A stretch of 64,000 nucleotides of DNA from Streptomyces xanthophaeus (GTDB lineage Bacteria; Actinomycetota; Actinomycetes; Streptomycetales; Streptomycetaceae): assembly GCF_030440515.1 (NCBI RefSeq), contig NZ_CP076543.1:4307501-4371500 (forward strand), in the 5' to 3' direction. Shown here one piece after another: positions 16,166 to 25,239 of the stretch (position 1 is its first letter; each line of letters starts with the position of its first letter). A program made the translations under genes and the position numbers. The notes beneath the pieces are model-generated. The model had not been told where the DNA came from and did not search any database. It saw only the letters and a program-made list of their open reading frames with translations.

Positions 16166-17349
16166 CCGGCCATTGTGTCGGGGGCGTTCGGGCCGCTGCG
16201 CGGGGTGAAGGGGCACCCCCACTCGGGCGCGGTCATCCGGCCGCTGTAGTGCCGGGCCTCGTCCCGGTACGTGAGGAGGCTCGGATTCGCCGAACCGTTG
16301 AACGCCAGGTCCCGCTGCCTGATCTTCTTGCGCATCTTGAAGAAGTTGCGGCCCATGGCGTTGAACTGGTGGTGCGAGTTGAACACCAGCGCGGGCAACC
16401 GGAATCTGCGGCTCGGCCGGGACGCGCCGGGATGCAGGCCCACCACGAAGAAGGGATGGCCCTGGACGGAGAAGGCGAACCGTGGGGAGGCGGGGTCCGA
16501 GTCGTACTGCCCGTTCCAGGCATGACGACGGCCGTCCCGGTCGTGCATGCCCTGCAGATGGCCCCAGACCGCATCCTCGAAGGCCTGCTCGGCCGTGTCC
16601 GGCAGGCTGTCGAACGTGGCGACGAACGACGAGAAGCTCCGCTCGCCGGGTTCGAACGACTCCAGGAATTCGCCCAGGCCGGCCAGGCTGTCGAGGACCC
16701 CCGAGGGGCTGCCGAGCTCGCCGCAGTGCCGGTGGAAGACGCCGCCGCGCCGCAGGGCCGCTTTGGCGCCCAGGCAGATGAAGTCCTCCCGGCCGATGAA
16801 CTCCGCCAGTGCCTGGTACGGCGTCCGCCCGTCCTCGGCGGCTCCCGTCGGATCCTCGTCGGACGCCGGAGCGTCCTCGGACGCCGGCCGGCGGGACAGG
16901 ACCTGGGCGGTGGACACCGTCACCGTGGTTCCGTCCTGGGCCGAGACCGTCACTTCCACCGAGACCAGTCCGCCGCCCAGGGCCTCGCGGGCCTGGACGA
17001 GCCGGGCGGTAGCGGTCAGGACATCGCCCTTGCGGATCGGGCGGACATGGCGGTAGTCCTGGGCGAGATGGACGGCGGACGCGTAGTCGTACCCGAGCGG
17101 CCGCCGTGCGAGGACCGATGCCTCCGCCTGCGCCGCCAGCCGGACGGCGAAGGTGGGGGGCGCGATCACGTCCGGGTGCCCCCGTTCGCGCGCGGCCGCC
17201 GCGCTCCGGTACACGGGATGGGGATCCCCTATCGCGTCGGCGAACTCGGCGATGGACTCGCCGGTCACCTCGACGGGGCCCACGGTGGCCGGGTCGTCCG
17301 GCGCGCCGCCGGGCGGTCGCACGAGCTCAGCGGACATGGACACGGACAC
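16162..17349 (-). CDS. Fusion of hot-dog (FAS1-like dehydratase) domain and YqcI/YcgG putative heme N-oxygenase
   Basis: 395 aa with two unrelated domains. Residues 25-152 are a MaoC-type hot-dog fold (FADAIGDPHPVYRSAAAARERG, APPTFAVRLA), where the catalytic His position of true hydratases is Tyr, as in non-catalytic HadA-like subunits. After a 20-residue acidic linker, residues 175-385 are a YqcI/YcgG domain (FAFSVQGHPFFVVGLHP, SRRFRLPALVFNSHHQF, RDLAFNGSANP). The family includes GntA, a heme-dependent N-hydroxylase of guanitoxin biosynthesis. An N-oxygenation role here is inference. The gene overlaps the enoyl reductase gene by 23 nt and the ATP-grasp gene by 4 nt. Confidence 0.78.
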   Translation of the reverse strand: MSVSMSAELVRPPGGAPDDPATVGPVEVTGESIAEFADAIGDPHPVYRSAAAARERGHPDVIAPPTFAVRLAAQAEASVLARRPLGYDYASAVHLAQDYRHVRPIRKGDVLTATARLVQAREALGGGLVSVEVTVSAQDGTTVTVSTAQVLSRRPASEDAPASDEDPTGAAEDGRTPYQALAEFIGREDFICLGAKAALRRGGVFHRHCGELGSPSGVLDSLAGLGEFLESFEPGERSFSSFVATFDSLPDTAEQAFEDAVWGHLQGMHDRDGRRHAWNGQYDSDPASPRFAFSVQGHPFFVVGLHPGASRPSRRFRLPALVFNSHHQFNAMGRNFFKMRKKIRQRDLAFNGSANPSLLTYRDEARHYSGRMTAPEWGCPFTPRSGPNAPDTMAG

Positions 17350-18148
17350 CGCCGTCGCCGATCGCGTGCGCTCCGCCGTCGACGTGCAGGATCTCTCCCG
17401 TGGTCGCCGGGAACCAGTCCGAGAGCAGCGCCGTGCAGGCCTTCGCCACCGGTTCGAAGTCCGCGGACCGCCAGCCGAGCGGGGCGCGCCGGTCCCACTC
17501 CGCCTCGGCCCGGTCGGGATCGGTGCCCTCGTCGTAGGTGGCGCGCCCGGCCGGGGTCCGCAGGGGGCCCGCGGCCACCAGGTTGACCCGGATGCCCTGC
17601 TCCCCGAGGTACGCGGCCAGGTAGCGCGCGCACGCCTCCAGGCCCGCCTTGGCGACGCCCATCCAGTCGTAACCCGCCCAGACCTGACGGGAGTCGAAGT
17701 CCAGTCCCACCACCGAGGACCCCGGACCCAGCAGCGGGAGCAGCGCGGCGGTCAGCGCCTGCAGGGAGACCGTGGAGACCTCGAACGCGGTCGTGGCGTC
17801 CTGCCGGGTCGTGCTGAGGAAGCCGCCGCCCAGCGCCCCGGGAGGCGCGTAGGCCACGGCGTGCAGGACTCCGTCGAGACGGTCGGTGTGCTGCCGGAGC
17901 CTGCTCTCCAGTGTGGCCAGGTGCTCGTCGTCGGTGACGTCCAGCTCGATCACCGGGGCGGGCTCCGGCAGCCGCCGGGCGATCCGTTCGACCAAGGAGA
18001 GCCGGCCGTAGCCCGTGAGGACGACGCGTGCTCCCTCCTCCTGGGCCTTGCGTGCCACGTGGAAGGCGATCGAGCGGTCCGTGAGGACGCCCGTGACCAG
18101 AACGGTCTTTCCTTCGAGCAGGCCGGTTCGTGCGGACAACGGGTCCAC
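17327..18148 (-). CDS. Enoyl-ACP reductase of the FabI/InhA type
   Basis: 273 aa, GTG start. It reduces enoyl thioesters with NAD(P)H. Very InhA-like: LVTGVLTDRSIAFHVARKAQ at the nucleotide site, DFDSRQVWAGYDWMGVAKAG with Tyr160 and Lys167 (InhA Tyr158 and Lys165) and Phe151, and the NLVAAGPLRT loop. As Streptomyces has its own FAS reductase elsewhere, this copy probably serves the cluster; it could also be a resistance copy of a FabI target. It sits between the free condensation domain and the hot-dog/YcgG fusion. Confidence 0.88.
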   Translation of the reverse strand: MDPLSARTGLLEGKTVLVTGVLTDRSIAFHVARKAQEEGARVVLTGYGRLSLVERIARRLPEPAPVIELDVTDDEHLATLESRLRQHTDRLDGVLHAVAYAPPGALGGGFLSTTRQDATTAFEVSTVSLQALTAALLPLLGPGSSVVGLDFDSRQVWAGYDWMGVAKAGLEACARYLAAYLGEQGIRVNLVAAGPLRTPAGRATYDEGTDPDRAEAEWDRRAPLGWRSADFEPVAKACTALLSDWFPATTGEILHVDGGAHAIGDGGVRVHVR

Positions 18149-18215
18149 CTTTCGCGAGAGTGTGTCCGTGTGGCGTGGCGTGTGCGCCGGGTGCCGGGTC
18201 CGGGGCCCGCCGCGC

Positions 18216-19571
18216 TCAGCGGATGCGGTTGCGCAGCTCGGTCACGGCGAGCTCCGGCTCGTGTGCGGCGGCGGCGGCCACGGCCATGACGGCGTCGATC
18301 AGCGGATCGGGGTCCGGCAGGACGCGGGTGTCGTACGTGATGGTGGCCTCGATGGTGCCCGGCCGGTCCATGTAGTAGTTGATCCAGACGGCCGCGGTGG
18401 CCGGGGCGACGGGAAACTCCCCCTCCCACAGCGGAGCGAGGAAGTCGCGCGCCGCGGTCGTGGCCTTCGTGCCGGGTCCGAGGACGAGCGGCCTCGCGGG
18501 CGGCAGGACGTTCACCCCGACGTTGCGCGGCGCCAGCGGGGCCACCTCCCTGATGGACCGTCCGTAGGTGGGCGGCAGGGCCTCGTTGGTACGGCAGTGT
18601 GCGGTGATCCAGTCGCCCACGGTCCGGGGCTCGGGGTGCGGCGGAACCAGTACGCAGGGCTCCACGAGGGGGCCGATGACCAGGACGTCCTCCGGCTTCG
18701 CATGGCCGTGCCGCAGGCTGAGCAGGGCCTGCGCCCCGTCCGCCCACAGGCCCGCCGCGAGGGCGGTCGCGGCGAACAGCACCTCGGCGCGGCTCAGGCC
18801 CGTCCGCTGGGCCGCGCCGGTCAGGTCGGCGGCGAGCCGGTCGGGCAGCGCCCCGTCGAAGGTCCCGTCGCCCATGAACTGCTCGGGCGCTCCGTGACCG
18901 CCGGGCAGCCGGAGGGCCGGACCGGGCAGCGGGTACGGCCGGAGCAGGTCGCTCCACCGGGCGAGGCTCTGCCGGCGTACGTCTTCCCCGGGCAGGTCGT
19001 CGAGGTACGCGGCGAAGCCCCGGCCGCGCACGGAGTACTCGCCCGACCGGTAGGCGCCGGCGACGGCCCGGGTCAGCAGCCCGAGCGCCCAGCCGTCGAT
19101 CACGGAGTGGTCGAAGGAGAACGCGAGCAGCTGCTGCGTGTCGTCGTCGGCCGCCCGCAGGAGACAGACCCGGCCGACGGGGTCGTGCCGCAGGTCGGGC
19201 TTGTCGAAGAACACCGGCGTGAGGAAGGCGGCCGCCGCGGGGGCGAGCCGGCCGCCGGTGACGACGGCCGGGAGCTCGACGGTCTCCAGCTTCAGGGGAG
19301 CGGGCCGCTGCCGCTCCAGCTTCGGACCGTCGTCCGTCGCGCGCAGGCGCAGGTGCAGGACGTCCGTGGCCAGGGTGACCTGCTCCACGGCCGCGGCGAG
19401 GCGCGCCGCGTCGAGGGGGCCGCGGACCAGGAACAGGTTCCACGCCATCTCCGCCGGGTTCCTGCGCAGGTAGCCGTCGGAGTCGGTCTCGCCGTTCGCC
19501 AGGCCCCGGACCGGCATGCCGTACGCGGGCAGCGTCCCGGCGGTGCCGTCGTCGGTGCTGTCAGTGCTCAC
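18216..19571 (-). CDS. Free-standing condensation-domain protein
   Basis: 451 aa, GTG start overlapping the end of the ketosynthase gene by 11 nt. It has the fold of NRPS condensation/PapA acyltransferases. The HHxxxDG motif reads DHSVIDG (His155, Asp159): the catalytic second His is kept, the first is Asp. Such variants occur in free-standing acyltransferases that join an acyl thioester to an amine or alcohol. It has no carrier domain. In context it could transfer the acyl chain made by the neighbouring ketosynthase and reductase to an amino group. Confidence 0.8.
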   Translation of the reverse strand: MSTDSTDDGTAGTLPAYGMPVRGLANGETDSDGYLRRNPAEMAWNLFLVRGPLDAARLAAAVEQVTLATDVLHLRLRATDDGPKLERQRPAPLKLETVELPAVVTGGRLAPAAAAFLTPVFFDKPDLRHDPVGRVCLLRAADDDTQQLLAFSFDHSVIDGWALGLLTRAVAGAYRSGEYSVRGRGFAAYLDDLPGEDVRRQSLARWSDLLRPYPLPGPALRLPGGHGAPEQFMGDGTFDGALPDRLAADLTGAAQRTGLSRAEVLFAATALAAGLWADGAQALLSLRHGHAKPEDVLVIGPLVEPCVLVPPHPEPRTVGDWITAHCRTNEALPPTYGRSIREVAPLAPRNVGVNVLPPARPLVLGPGTKATTAARDFLAPLWEGEFPVAPATAAVWINYYMDRPGTIEATITYDTRVLPDPDPLIDAVMAVAAAAAHEPELAVTELRNRIR

Positions 19572-20850
19572 GCGGAGCCTCCCAGGCGCGCAGGACGAGG
19601 ACGGCGTTGTGACCGCCGAAGCCGAACGAGTTGCTCATCGCCACGTCGACCCGGTGCTTCCGGGCCTCGTGCGGTACGAAGTCCAGGTCCTCGTCGATCG
19701 GGCGGTGGCAGTTGATCGTCGGCGGGACCACGGAGTGCAGGATCGTCAGACCCGCGACGATGGCCTCGACGGCGCCCGCGGCACCGATCATGTGTCCGGT
19801 CATCGACTTCGTCGAACTGATCGGTATGCGTTCCGCGTGGCTCCCGAAGACCGAGCGAATCGCCTCCACCTCGGTCCGGTCGTTGGCCTGGGTGGAGGTG
19901 CCGTGCGCGTTGATGTAGTCCACGTCGTCCGGGCGCAGCCCGGCGTCGGCGAGCGCCTGGGCCATCGCGGTCCGGGCGCCGCGCCCTTCGGGGTGCGGCG
20001 CGGTCCAGTGGTGCGCGTCCGAGGTCGAGGCGTATCCGGCCACCTCGGCCAGGATGGTCGCACCGCGGGCCAGGGCGTACTCCTCGGCCTCCAGGACCAG
20101 CACGCCGGCGCCCGCGCTCATGACGAAGCCGTCGCGGTCCTGGTCGAACGGGCGGGAGGCCCCGGCCGGTTCGCCGGTACGGGTGGACAGCGCCTGGGCA
20201 TTGCCGCTGGTGGCCAGGTCGAGCCGGGTGAGGATGTGCTCGGCGCCGCCCGCGACGGCGACGTCCACGGTGCCGTGCCGGATCCAGCCGGCCGCCTCGC
20301 CGATCGCGTCGGCGCCGGAGGCGCAGGCCGTGCTCAGGGCCCGGGTCGGACCGGTCGCCCCGTACTCGAAGCTGATCTCGCAGGCGGCGCTGTCCATGGC
20401 GCCGGTGATCTGGGCGAAGGGGCTGACCTTCCGGGGGCCGTGTTCCTCCAGTGCCCTGAAGTGCCTGGCGGTGGAGGTCACCGGCCCGTAGCCGCTGCCG
20501 ATCAGCACGCCGGTCCGCTGCCCCGTGGTCTCGTCCAGGACGAGACCGGCCTGCCGCATGGCCTCGGCGGCGGCCGCGAGGGCGTACTGCGCGTACGGGT
20601 CGGTGCGCCTCACCCGGCGGGTGTCGAGGTGGTGGGAGGCGTCGAAGCCCTTGACCTCCCCGCCGAAGTCGGTGGTGAGGCCGGTGGTGTCGACGCCGGT
20701 CAGCGCAGCGATGCCGCTCTTCCCGGCCGTCAGCGCGGACCAGGTCTCGTCGACGGACAGGCCGAGGGGGGTGACGGCCCCCCAGCCGGTGACCACGACC
20801 TTGCGGGACGACCCGGTGCGGGCCGGTGTCATGTCCTGCGCCTCACTCAT
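19561..20850 (-). CDS. FabF-like beta-ketoacyl synthase
   Basis: 429 aa. The complete KAS II triad is present: Cys176 (STACASGAD), His316 (NAHGTST) and His353 (STKSMTGHMIGAAG), with the NSFGFGGHN end. So it should carry out decarboxylative Claisen condensation. The start overlaps the ThDP enzyme stop by 8 nt. The operon has no acyl carrier protein, ketoreductase or malonyl transferase, so it must borrow carriers, or act on an unusual substrate with its neighbours. Confidence 0.92.
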   Translation of the reverse strand: MSEAQDMTPARTGSSRKVVVTGWGAVTPLGLSVDETWSALTAGKSGIAALTGVDTTGLTTDFGGEVKGFDASHHLDTRRVRRTDPYAQYALAAAAEAMRQAGLVLDETTGQRTGVLIGSGYGPVTSTARHFRALEEHGPRKVSPFAQITGAMDSAACEISFEYGATGPTRALSTACASGADAIGEAAGWIRHGTVDVAVAGGAEHILTRLDLATSGNAQALSTRTGEPAGASRPFDQDRDGFVMSAGAGVLVLEAEEYALARGATILAEVAGYASTSDAHHWTAPHPEGRGARTAMAQALADAGLRPDDVDYINAHGTSTQANDRTEVEAIRSVFGSHAERIPISSTKSMTGHMIGAAGAVEAIVAGLTILHSVVPPTINCHRPIDEDLDFVPHEARKHRVDVAMSNSFGFGGHNAVLVLRAWEAPREH

Positions 20851-22570
20851 CGCCCGCCGCCCCGATCTGGGGGAAGTCGCCGCCGGCCACGTCGGCGCCG
20901 AACATCGCGTCGGTCAGGCGCACCGGCACGTTGAGCACGACCACTTCACCGGCGGCGCACTTCTCCCAGGCCCGTGCCACGTCCGCGGCGAGGGAATCCT
21001 TGTCCCGCACGGTCACCTGGTGCAGCCCCGGGAGCTGCGGCGCCTCGGCCCGCACGGCTTCGGGGTCGACGAACGCGTGGTCCCCGACCGGGTTCTCCCG
21101 CTGGTCGAGCTGGACCTGCAGCCACCCGTAGCCGCCGTTGCGCAGCACCACGTAGAGCAGGCCGCCGCTGTACTTCACCGCGGTGGGCAGGTCGACTCCG
21201 GCCATGGCGAACGCGCCGTCACCGACGAACGCCACCACCGGCCGCTCGGGCGCGGCGAGTTTGACGCCGAGCGCGGCGGCCGCGCCGAAGCCCAGGCTCG
21301 TCTGCTCGGACGGGACGACGGATCCGGCCCCCGACGCACAGGCGTACAGCGGGAACTTGTACGACCACATGTCCTGCAGACCGTTCTCCTGGACCAGGAT
21401 CCGGTCGGCGGGCAGTTCCGCGTCCAGGGCTCCCAGGACCTCGGCGATGTGGAGCTCCGGGGAGGACGCCAGCTCCGCGAGGAGCTCGCGGTGCGCGGCG
21501 TGCAGTGCGGTGTGCACGGCGCGCACGGACGTGGTCCACTCGCCGTCCGCGTCCTGCGCGGGCAGGTGTGCCAGCCAGGAACGGACGGTGGCCCCGGCGG
21601 GAGCCAGCACCTTGGGTCCCCGGAACGTGGTCGCGAAGTCCGCCGCCACCACGTTGACCTGGATGACGGGCACCTCGTTCCCGATGGTGGAGGGCCACTG
21701 GAAGGTGGCCGTCTCCTCCAGCCGGGTGCCCAGGGCCACCACGCAGTCGGTCTGCTGCCACAGCAGGGCCGCCTGCTCGGGCGTGTAGAGGCCGGCGAGA
21801 CCGCAGAACATCGGTGACGCCTCGTCCACGGCACCTCGGCCGGACGCGGTGCTGAACACCGGCGCGCCGAGTCGCTCGGCCAGGCGCTCCAGCTCGCGGC
21901 CCCGGTTCTCGTGCCGGGTGCCACCGCCGACGAGGATCACCGGACGGCGGGCCGCGCGCAGGGCCTGCAGGGCCGCGGAGTCGGCCGGCGTGACGATCTC
22001 GTCCGGGATCTCGGCCGTGTCCGGCGAGGCCAGGGACGCCGCGGTGAGGGCCGTGGCCTCCGCCAGCAGGTTCTCCGGCAGCTCCACGTACACGGGGCCC
22101 CGCTCGTGCCGGGCGATCAGGAGGGCGCGCCGGAGGGTCGGCACCAGCCGGTCGGGGTGGTCGACGCGGGCCGCGTACTTGACCAGGGGCGCGACGACGG
22201 CGAGCTGGTCGAGTTCCTGGAACGCCCCGCTGCCGCGGTGCTGCGCCCCGGTGCCGCCGCTGAGCAGCAGTACGGGGGCCGCGGAGGCGGCCGATTCGAG
22301 GAGCCCGGTGACGGTGTTGGTCACCGCGGGCCCCTTGCCGACGACGGCGACGCCGACCTCGCCCGACTGGATCGCCCACCCGGTGGCCATGAACACCGCG
22401 TTGCGCTGGTCGCGGCACAGGATGAAACGGATCCCGGCCTCGTGGGTCGCCTCCAGCGCGTACATGTCATCGCCGGGGAGCCCGAAGACCGTGCGGATGC
22501 CCGAGGCGGAGAGGACCGCGGCGGCGGTGGTCCATGCGGCGGCCGCCGACGTGTTCGATTCGTTGCTCAT
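20843..22570 (-). CDS. Thiamine diphosphate-dependent enzyme (acetolactate synthase/decarboxylase superfamily)
   Basis: 575 aa in the PYR-central-PP order. The ThDP site VGDGAFAMAGVDLPTAVKYS (about 445-470) followed by LRNGGYG is present. In the PYR domain the segment RDQRNAVFMATGWA places Gln55 where almost all family members have the Glu that activates the cofactor. The central domain (VILVGGGTRHENRGRELERLAE) is complete. Carboligation of an aldehyde or acyl thioester to a two-carbon or three-carbon unit is the likely reaction. The start overlaps the fusion gene's stop as ATGA. Confidence 0.87.
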   Translation of the reverse strand: MSNESNTSAAAAWTTAAAVLSASGIRTVFGLPGDDMYALEATHEAGIRFILCRDQRNAVFMATGWAIQSGEVGVAVVGKGPAVTNTVTGLLESAASAAPVLLLSGGTGAQHRGSGAFQELDQLAVVAPLVKYAARVDHPDRLVPTLRRALLIARHERGPVYVELPENLLAEATALTAASLASPDTAEIPDEIVTPADSAALQALRAARRPVILVGGGTRHENRGRELERLAERLGAPVFSTASGRGAVDEASPMFCGLAGLYTPEQAALLWQQTDCVVALGTRLEETATFQWPSTIGNEVPVIQVNVVAADFATTFRGPKVLAPAGATVRSWLAHLPAQDADGEWTTSVRAVHTALHAAHRELLAELASSPELHIAEVLGALDAELPADRILVQENGLQDMWSYKFPLYACASGAGSVVPSEQTSLGFGAAAALGVKLAAPERPVVAFVGDGAFAMAGVDLPTAVKYSGGLLYVVLRNGGYGWLQVQLDQRENPVGDHAFVDPEAVRAEAPQLPGLHQVTVRDKDSLAADVARAWEKCAAGEVVVLNVPVRLTDAMFGADVAGGDFPQIGAAGDE

Positions 22571-25239
22571 GACTTTCCCGGGAGGTAGGAGGCGACGACC
22601 TTCGACAGCAGCAGCGGCTCCGTGTGCCGCTTGCGTCCGACGGAGATGTAGTTGGCACGGATGCCCCGGCCGCCGAAGGGCTTGTTGCCGTTCTCGATTT
22701 CGATCAACGTCTCGTCGACGCTCACCATGTGGCGCTCCCGCAGGACCTCCACGGTGTCCGGCAGCGATCCGAACACCGAGGCCGCCATGGCGCGTTCGGC
22801 GTAGTAGGGGTGGCGCAGCAGCTCGTTCAGCCACTCCTCCGAGGAGTAGGGCACCACGTTGAAGACGGGGGCGAACATCTCGGGGGGCAGGAACTGGGTG
22901 TCCGTCGGGTGGATCAGGACGGTGGGCCGTACGTGGCGGTCCACGAAGTCGATGCGGCCGCCGGCGGCGACGAACTCGCGCTTGCTGCGCAGGTAGTCCA
23001 GCGTCGACTCGAACGCCTCGTCGTAGAAGAGCGCGCTGTAGTCGGCCGTGGCGTCGCTGGGCGCGCCGTGGCGCAGCGCCTCGACCCGCCGCGTCAGCAG
23101 GTTGCAGAACTGGGCGCTCACCGAGGTGTGGACGAAGACGACGTCCGGGCCGAAGCAGTCCTGGCCGGAGTTGAGCATGCGGACCTTGATCAGGCCGTCG
23201 ACCGCCCGGTTCAGGTGCGCGTCGGCGCCCACGATGTACGGGTTGATGCCCTGGCCGAAGAAGCAGAACACCGTCTCCTGCGGCAGCTGCTCGCGGATCG
23301 TCTCGGCGTTCTCGTACGAGCCGGTGAACACCAGGACGTCGGACTTCTTGCCGACGTTGTCCATGAACTCGCGCTGGCCGCTGTCGTCGAGCACGAGCGG
23401 CAGGTCGTGGACGGTGCCGATCAGCTTGTGCAGGGCGCGGGTCTGGTGGTCGATCATCCGGGACGGGCGGAAGACGATCTTCTCGCTGTACAGGCTGGGG
23501 ATGACGACGTAGAGGATGTAGCCGTACAGCGGGATGTTCGACGGCATCAGCACGCTGGTCAGCCGGCTCGCCTGCGGGCCGTAGCGCGCCACCTCCGCGA
23601 CCGCGCCTTCGAGCGCCTCGATGGAGGCGTCTATCTCGTCCGTGGCCGTGCGGTGGTTGCAGACCTCGGTGAGGATGCCGAGGATCTCGGTCCGGCGCTC
23701 GCTGAGCAGCCGGGCCACGTCCTGCAGGACCGTGATCCGGTCGCCGAAGGGAATGGCGGGACCGGTCTGCTTCGGGGCGTTCCGGCCGGCCTCGGCCTTC
23801 TGCTCGCGGTTGCGCAGGGCTGCCTGCGCCATGTAGCCCAGCGCGGTGAGGTTCGCCTTGCCGTTGGTGTGCTCCGGGAACTCCGGCACGACGAGCACCT
23901 TGTTCGGCTGCTCGAACTCGGCCACCAGATCGGCGAAGACGCGGCGCCAGTGGGCGGCGGGCCGCTCCTCGGGGTCGGCGACCACGAAGACGAGGTCCGT
24001 ACCGTAGCGGCCGTTCTCCACGGGAACGACGCGCACGGGCCGGCCGCACTCGCTGGCCTTGGCGGTGATGGCGTCGGGGTAGAGCGTGTTGCCGAAGCGG
24101 TGCACCGCGGCCTTGCGGCCCAGCACCCGCAGATTGCCGTCCTCGTCGAGGAACCCGAGGTCCTGCGTGCGGTGAACGGTGCGCTGGGTCTCCCGGACCC
24201 GGCCGCCCGGTTCCAGCATCCCCACCATCAGGTCAGGGGAGTGGACGATCACCTCGCCGACCTCTCCGGCCGGCAGCGGGCGGTCCTCGTCGTCGACGAC
24301 GGTCACGGTGATGCCGGGGAGGGGACGGCCGCAGTGGACCGGGTTCCCGGGCGCGGCCAGAGCGATGTTGCCCGCCTCGGAACTGCCGTAGCCGTCCAGC
24401 AGCGGCTTGCCCAGCTGCTCCGTGAAGCGGCGCAGCAGATCGTCCTGCATCGGCTCGCCGCCGACGCACCACATGCGCACCGACTCCAGCAGCGTGGTGC
24501 TGGTGTGACCGCGGCCGAGCAGGCGCAGGACGCCCTCGTACACGGCGGGGACGGAGTCCACGACGGTGACGCCCAGGTCGACGATGGCGTCGAGGGCCAG
24601 GTCCGTGCGCCGGCTCGGGAGCAGGACGAGGCTGGCCTTCGCCTGCCACCACAGGAGCAGGATCGAGAGACCGTACTGGTGCGTGAAGGGCAGCAGGGGC
24701 AGCAGGACGTCGGCCTCGGTGTACTGCATGCGGTCCTGGGTGCGCGACACGTTGGCCAGGACGGAGCTGCCGGAACGCACAATTCCCTTGGGCCGGCCCA
24801 GGCTCCCCGACGTCCAGACGATCAGGGCGTCGGAGCGCTGCGCCCACCGCTCGAAGGAGAGCTCGGCCGGCTCGCCGTCACTGCGCTCCGCCGCCGTGGC
24901 GAGTGCCTGCAGGGGCACCCACCGGGCGTCGAGCTTCTCGAAGGCGGCCGCCGGCTCCTCGTGGTCGGACACGAAGAAGTCCGCGTCGGCCTCGGCCACC
25001 AGGCGTGCGAACTGGTTCGGGGTCACCCCGCGGTCCACCAGCCCGACGGAGACGCCGATCTCCATCAGCGCGAACGTGGCCAGGACCGAGGCCGCGGAAT
25101 TGGCGGACGAGAGCAGAACCCGGTGGGATTCATCGACTCCACGGGCCCGCAGCTCTTGTACGACACTCGCGCAGGCAGCCCGTACCTCTCGCCATGAGCG
25201 GTCGCTTTCATTTCGGCTGATGAGCACCCGAGAACACAT
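22567..25239 (-). CDS. ANL adenylate-forming ligase fused to aldehyde dehydrogenase/acyl reductase
   Basis: 890 aa. Residues 1-480 are an ANL ligase: WTSGSLGRPKG (143-151), GYGSSEAG (283-290), hinge GRKAAVHRFGN (374-384) and Lys461 (TNGK). Residues 495-885 are an ALDH fold: FTGSYENAE (638-646) and Cys695 (NSGQDCFGPD). The segment where hydrolytic ALDHs carry the base Glu reads CFFGQGINP, with no Glu, as in CoA-acylating or acyl-reducing ALDHs. No carrier domain separates the parts. A direct acid to acyl-adenylate (or acyl-CoA) to aldehyde conversion is the simplest inference. It is the first gene of the left operon. Confidence 0.85.
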   Translation of the reverse strand: MCSRVLISRNESDRSWREVRAACASVVQELRARGVDESHRVLLSSANSAASVLATFALMEIGVSVGLVDRGVTPNQFARLVAEADADFFVSDHEEPAAAFEKLDARWVPLQALATAAERSDGEPAELSFERWAQRSDALIVWTSGSLGRPKGIVRSGSSVLANVSRTQDRMQYTEADVLLPLLPFTHQYGLSILLLWWQAKASLVLLPSRRTDLALDAIVDLGVTVVDSVPAVYEGVLRLLGRGHTSTTLLESVRMWCVGGEPMQDDLLRRFTEQLGKPLLDGYGSSEAGNIALAAPGNPVHCGRPLPGITVTVVDDEDRPLPAGEVGEVIVHSPDLMVGMLEPGGRVRETQRTVHRTQDLGFLDEDGNLRVLGRKAAVHRFGNTLYPDAITAKASECGRPVRVVPVENGRYGTDLVFVVADPEERPAAHWRRVFADLVAEFEQPNKVLVVPEFPEHTNGKANLTALGYMAQAALRNREQKAEAGRNAPKQTGPAIPFGDRITVLQDVARLLSERRTEILGILTEVCNHRTATDEIDASIEALEGAVAEVARYGPQASRLTSVLMPSNIPLYGYILYVVIPSLYSEKIVFRPSRMIDHQTRALHKLIGTVHDLPLVLDDSGQREFMDNVGKKSDVLVFTGSYENAETIREQLPQETVFCFFGQGINPYIVGADAHLNRAVDGLIKVRMLNSGQDCFGPDVVFVHTSVSAQFCNLLTRRVEALRHGAPSDATADYSALFYDEAFESTLDYLRSKREFVAAGGRIDFVDRHVRPTVLIHPTDTQFLPPEMFAPVFNVVPYSSEEWLNELLRHPYYAERAMAASVFGSLPDTVEVLRERHMVSVDETLIEIENGNKPFGGRGIRANYISVGRKRHTEPLLLSKVVASYLPGKS

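Noticed and set aside
20843..24049. A single 1068-codon frame suggesting a fusion of the ThDP enzyme to upstream sequence
   Set aside because: The part before the ATG at 22570 is an out-of-frame shadow of the ligase-ALDH gene; the ATGA overlap marks the true boundary.
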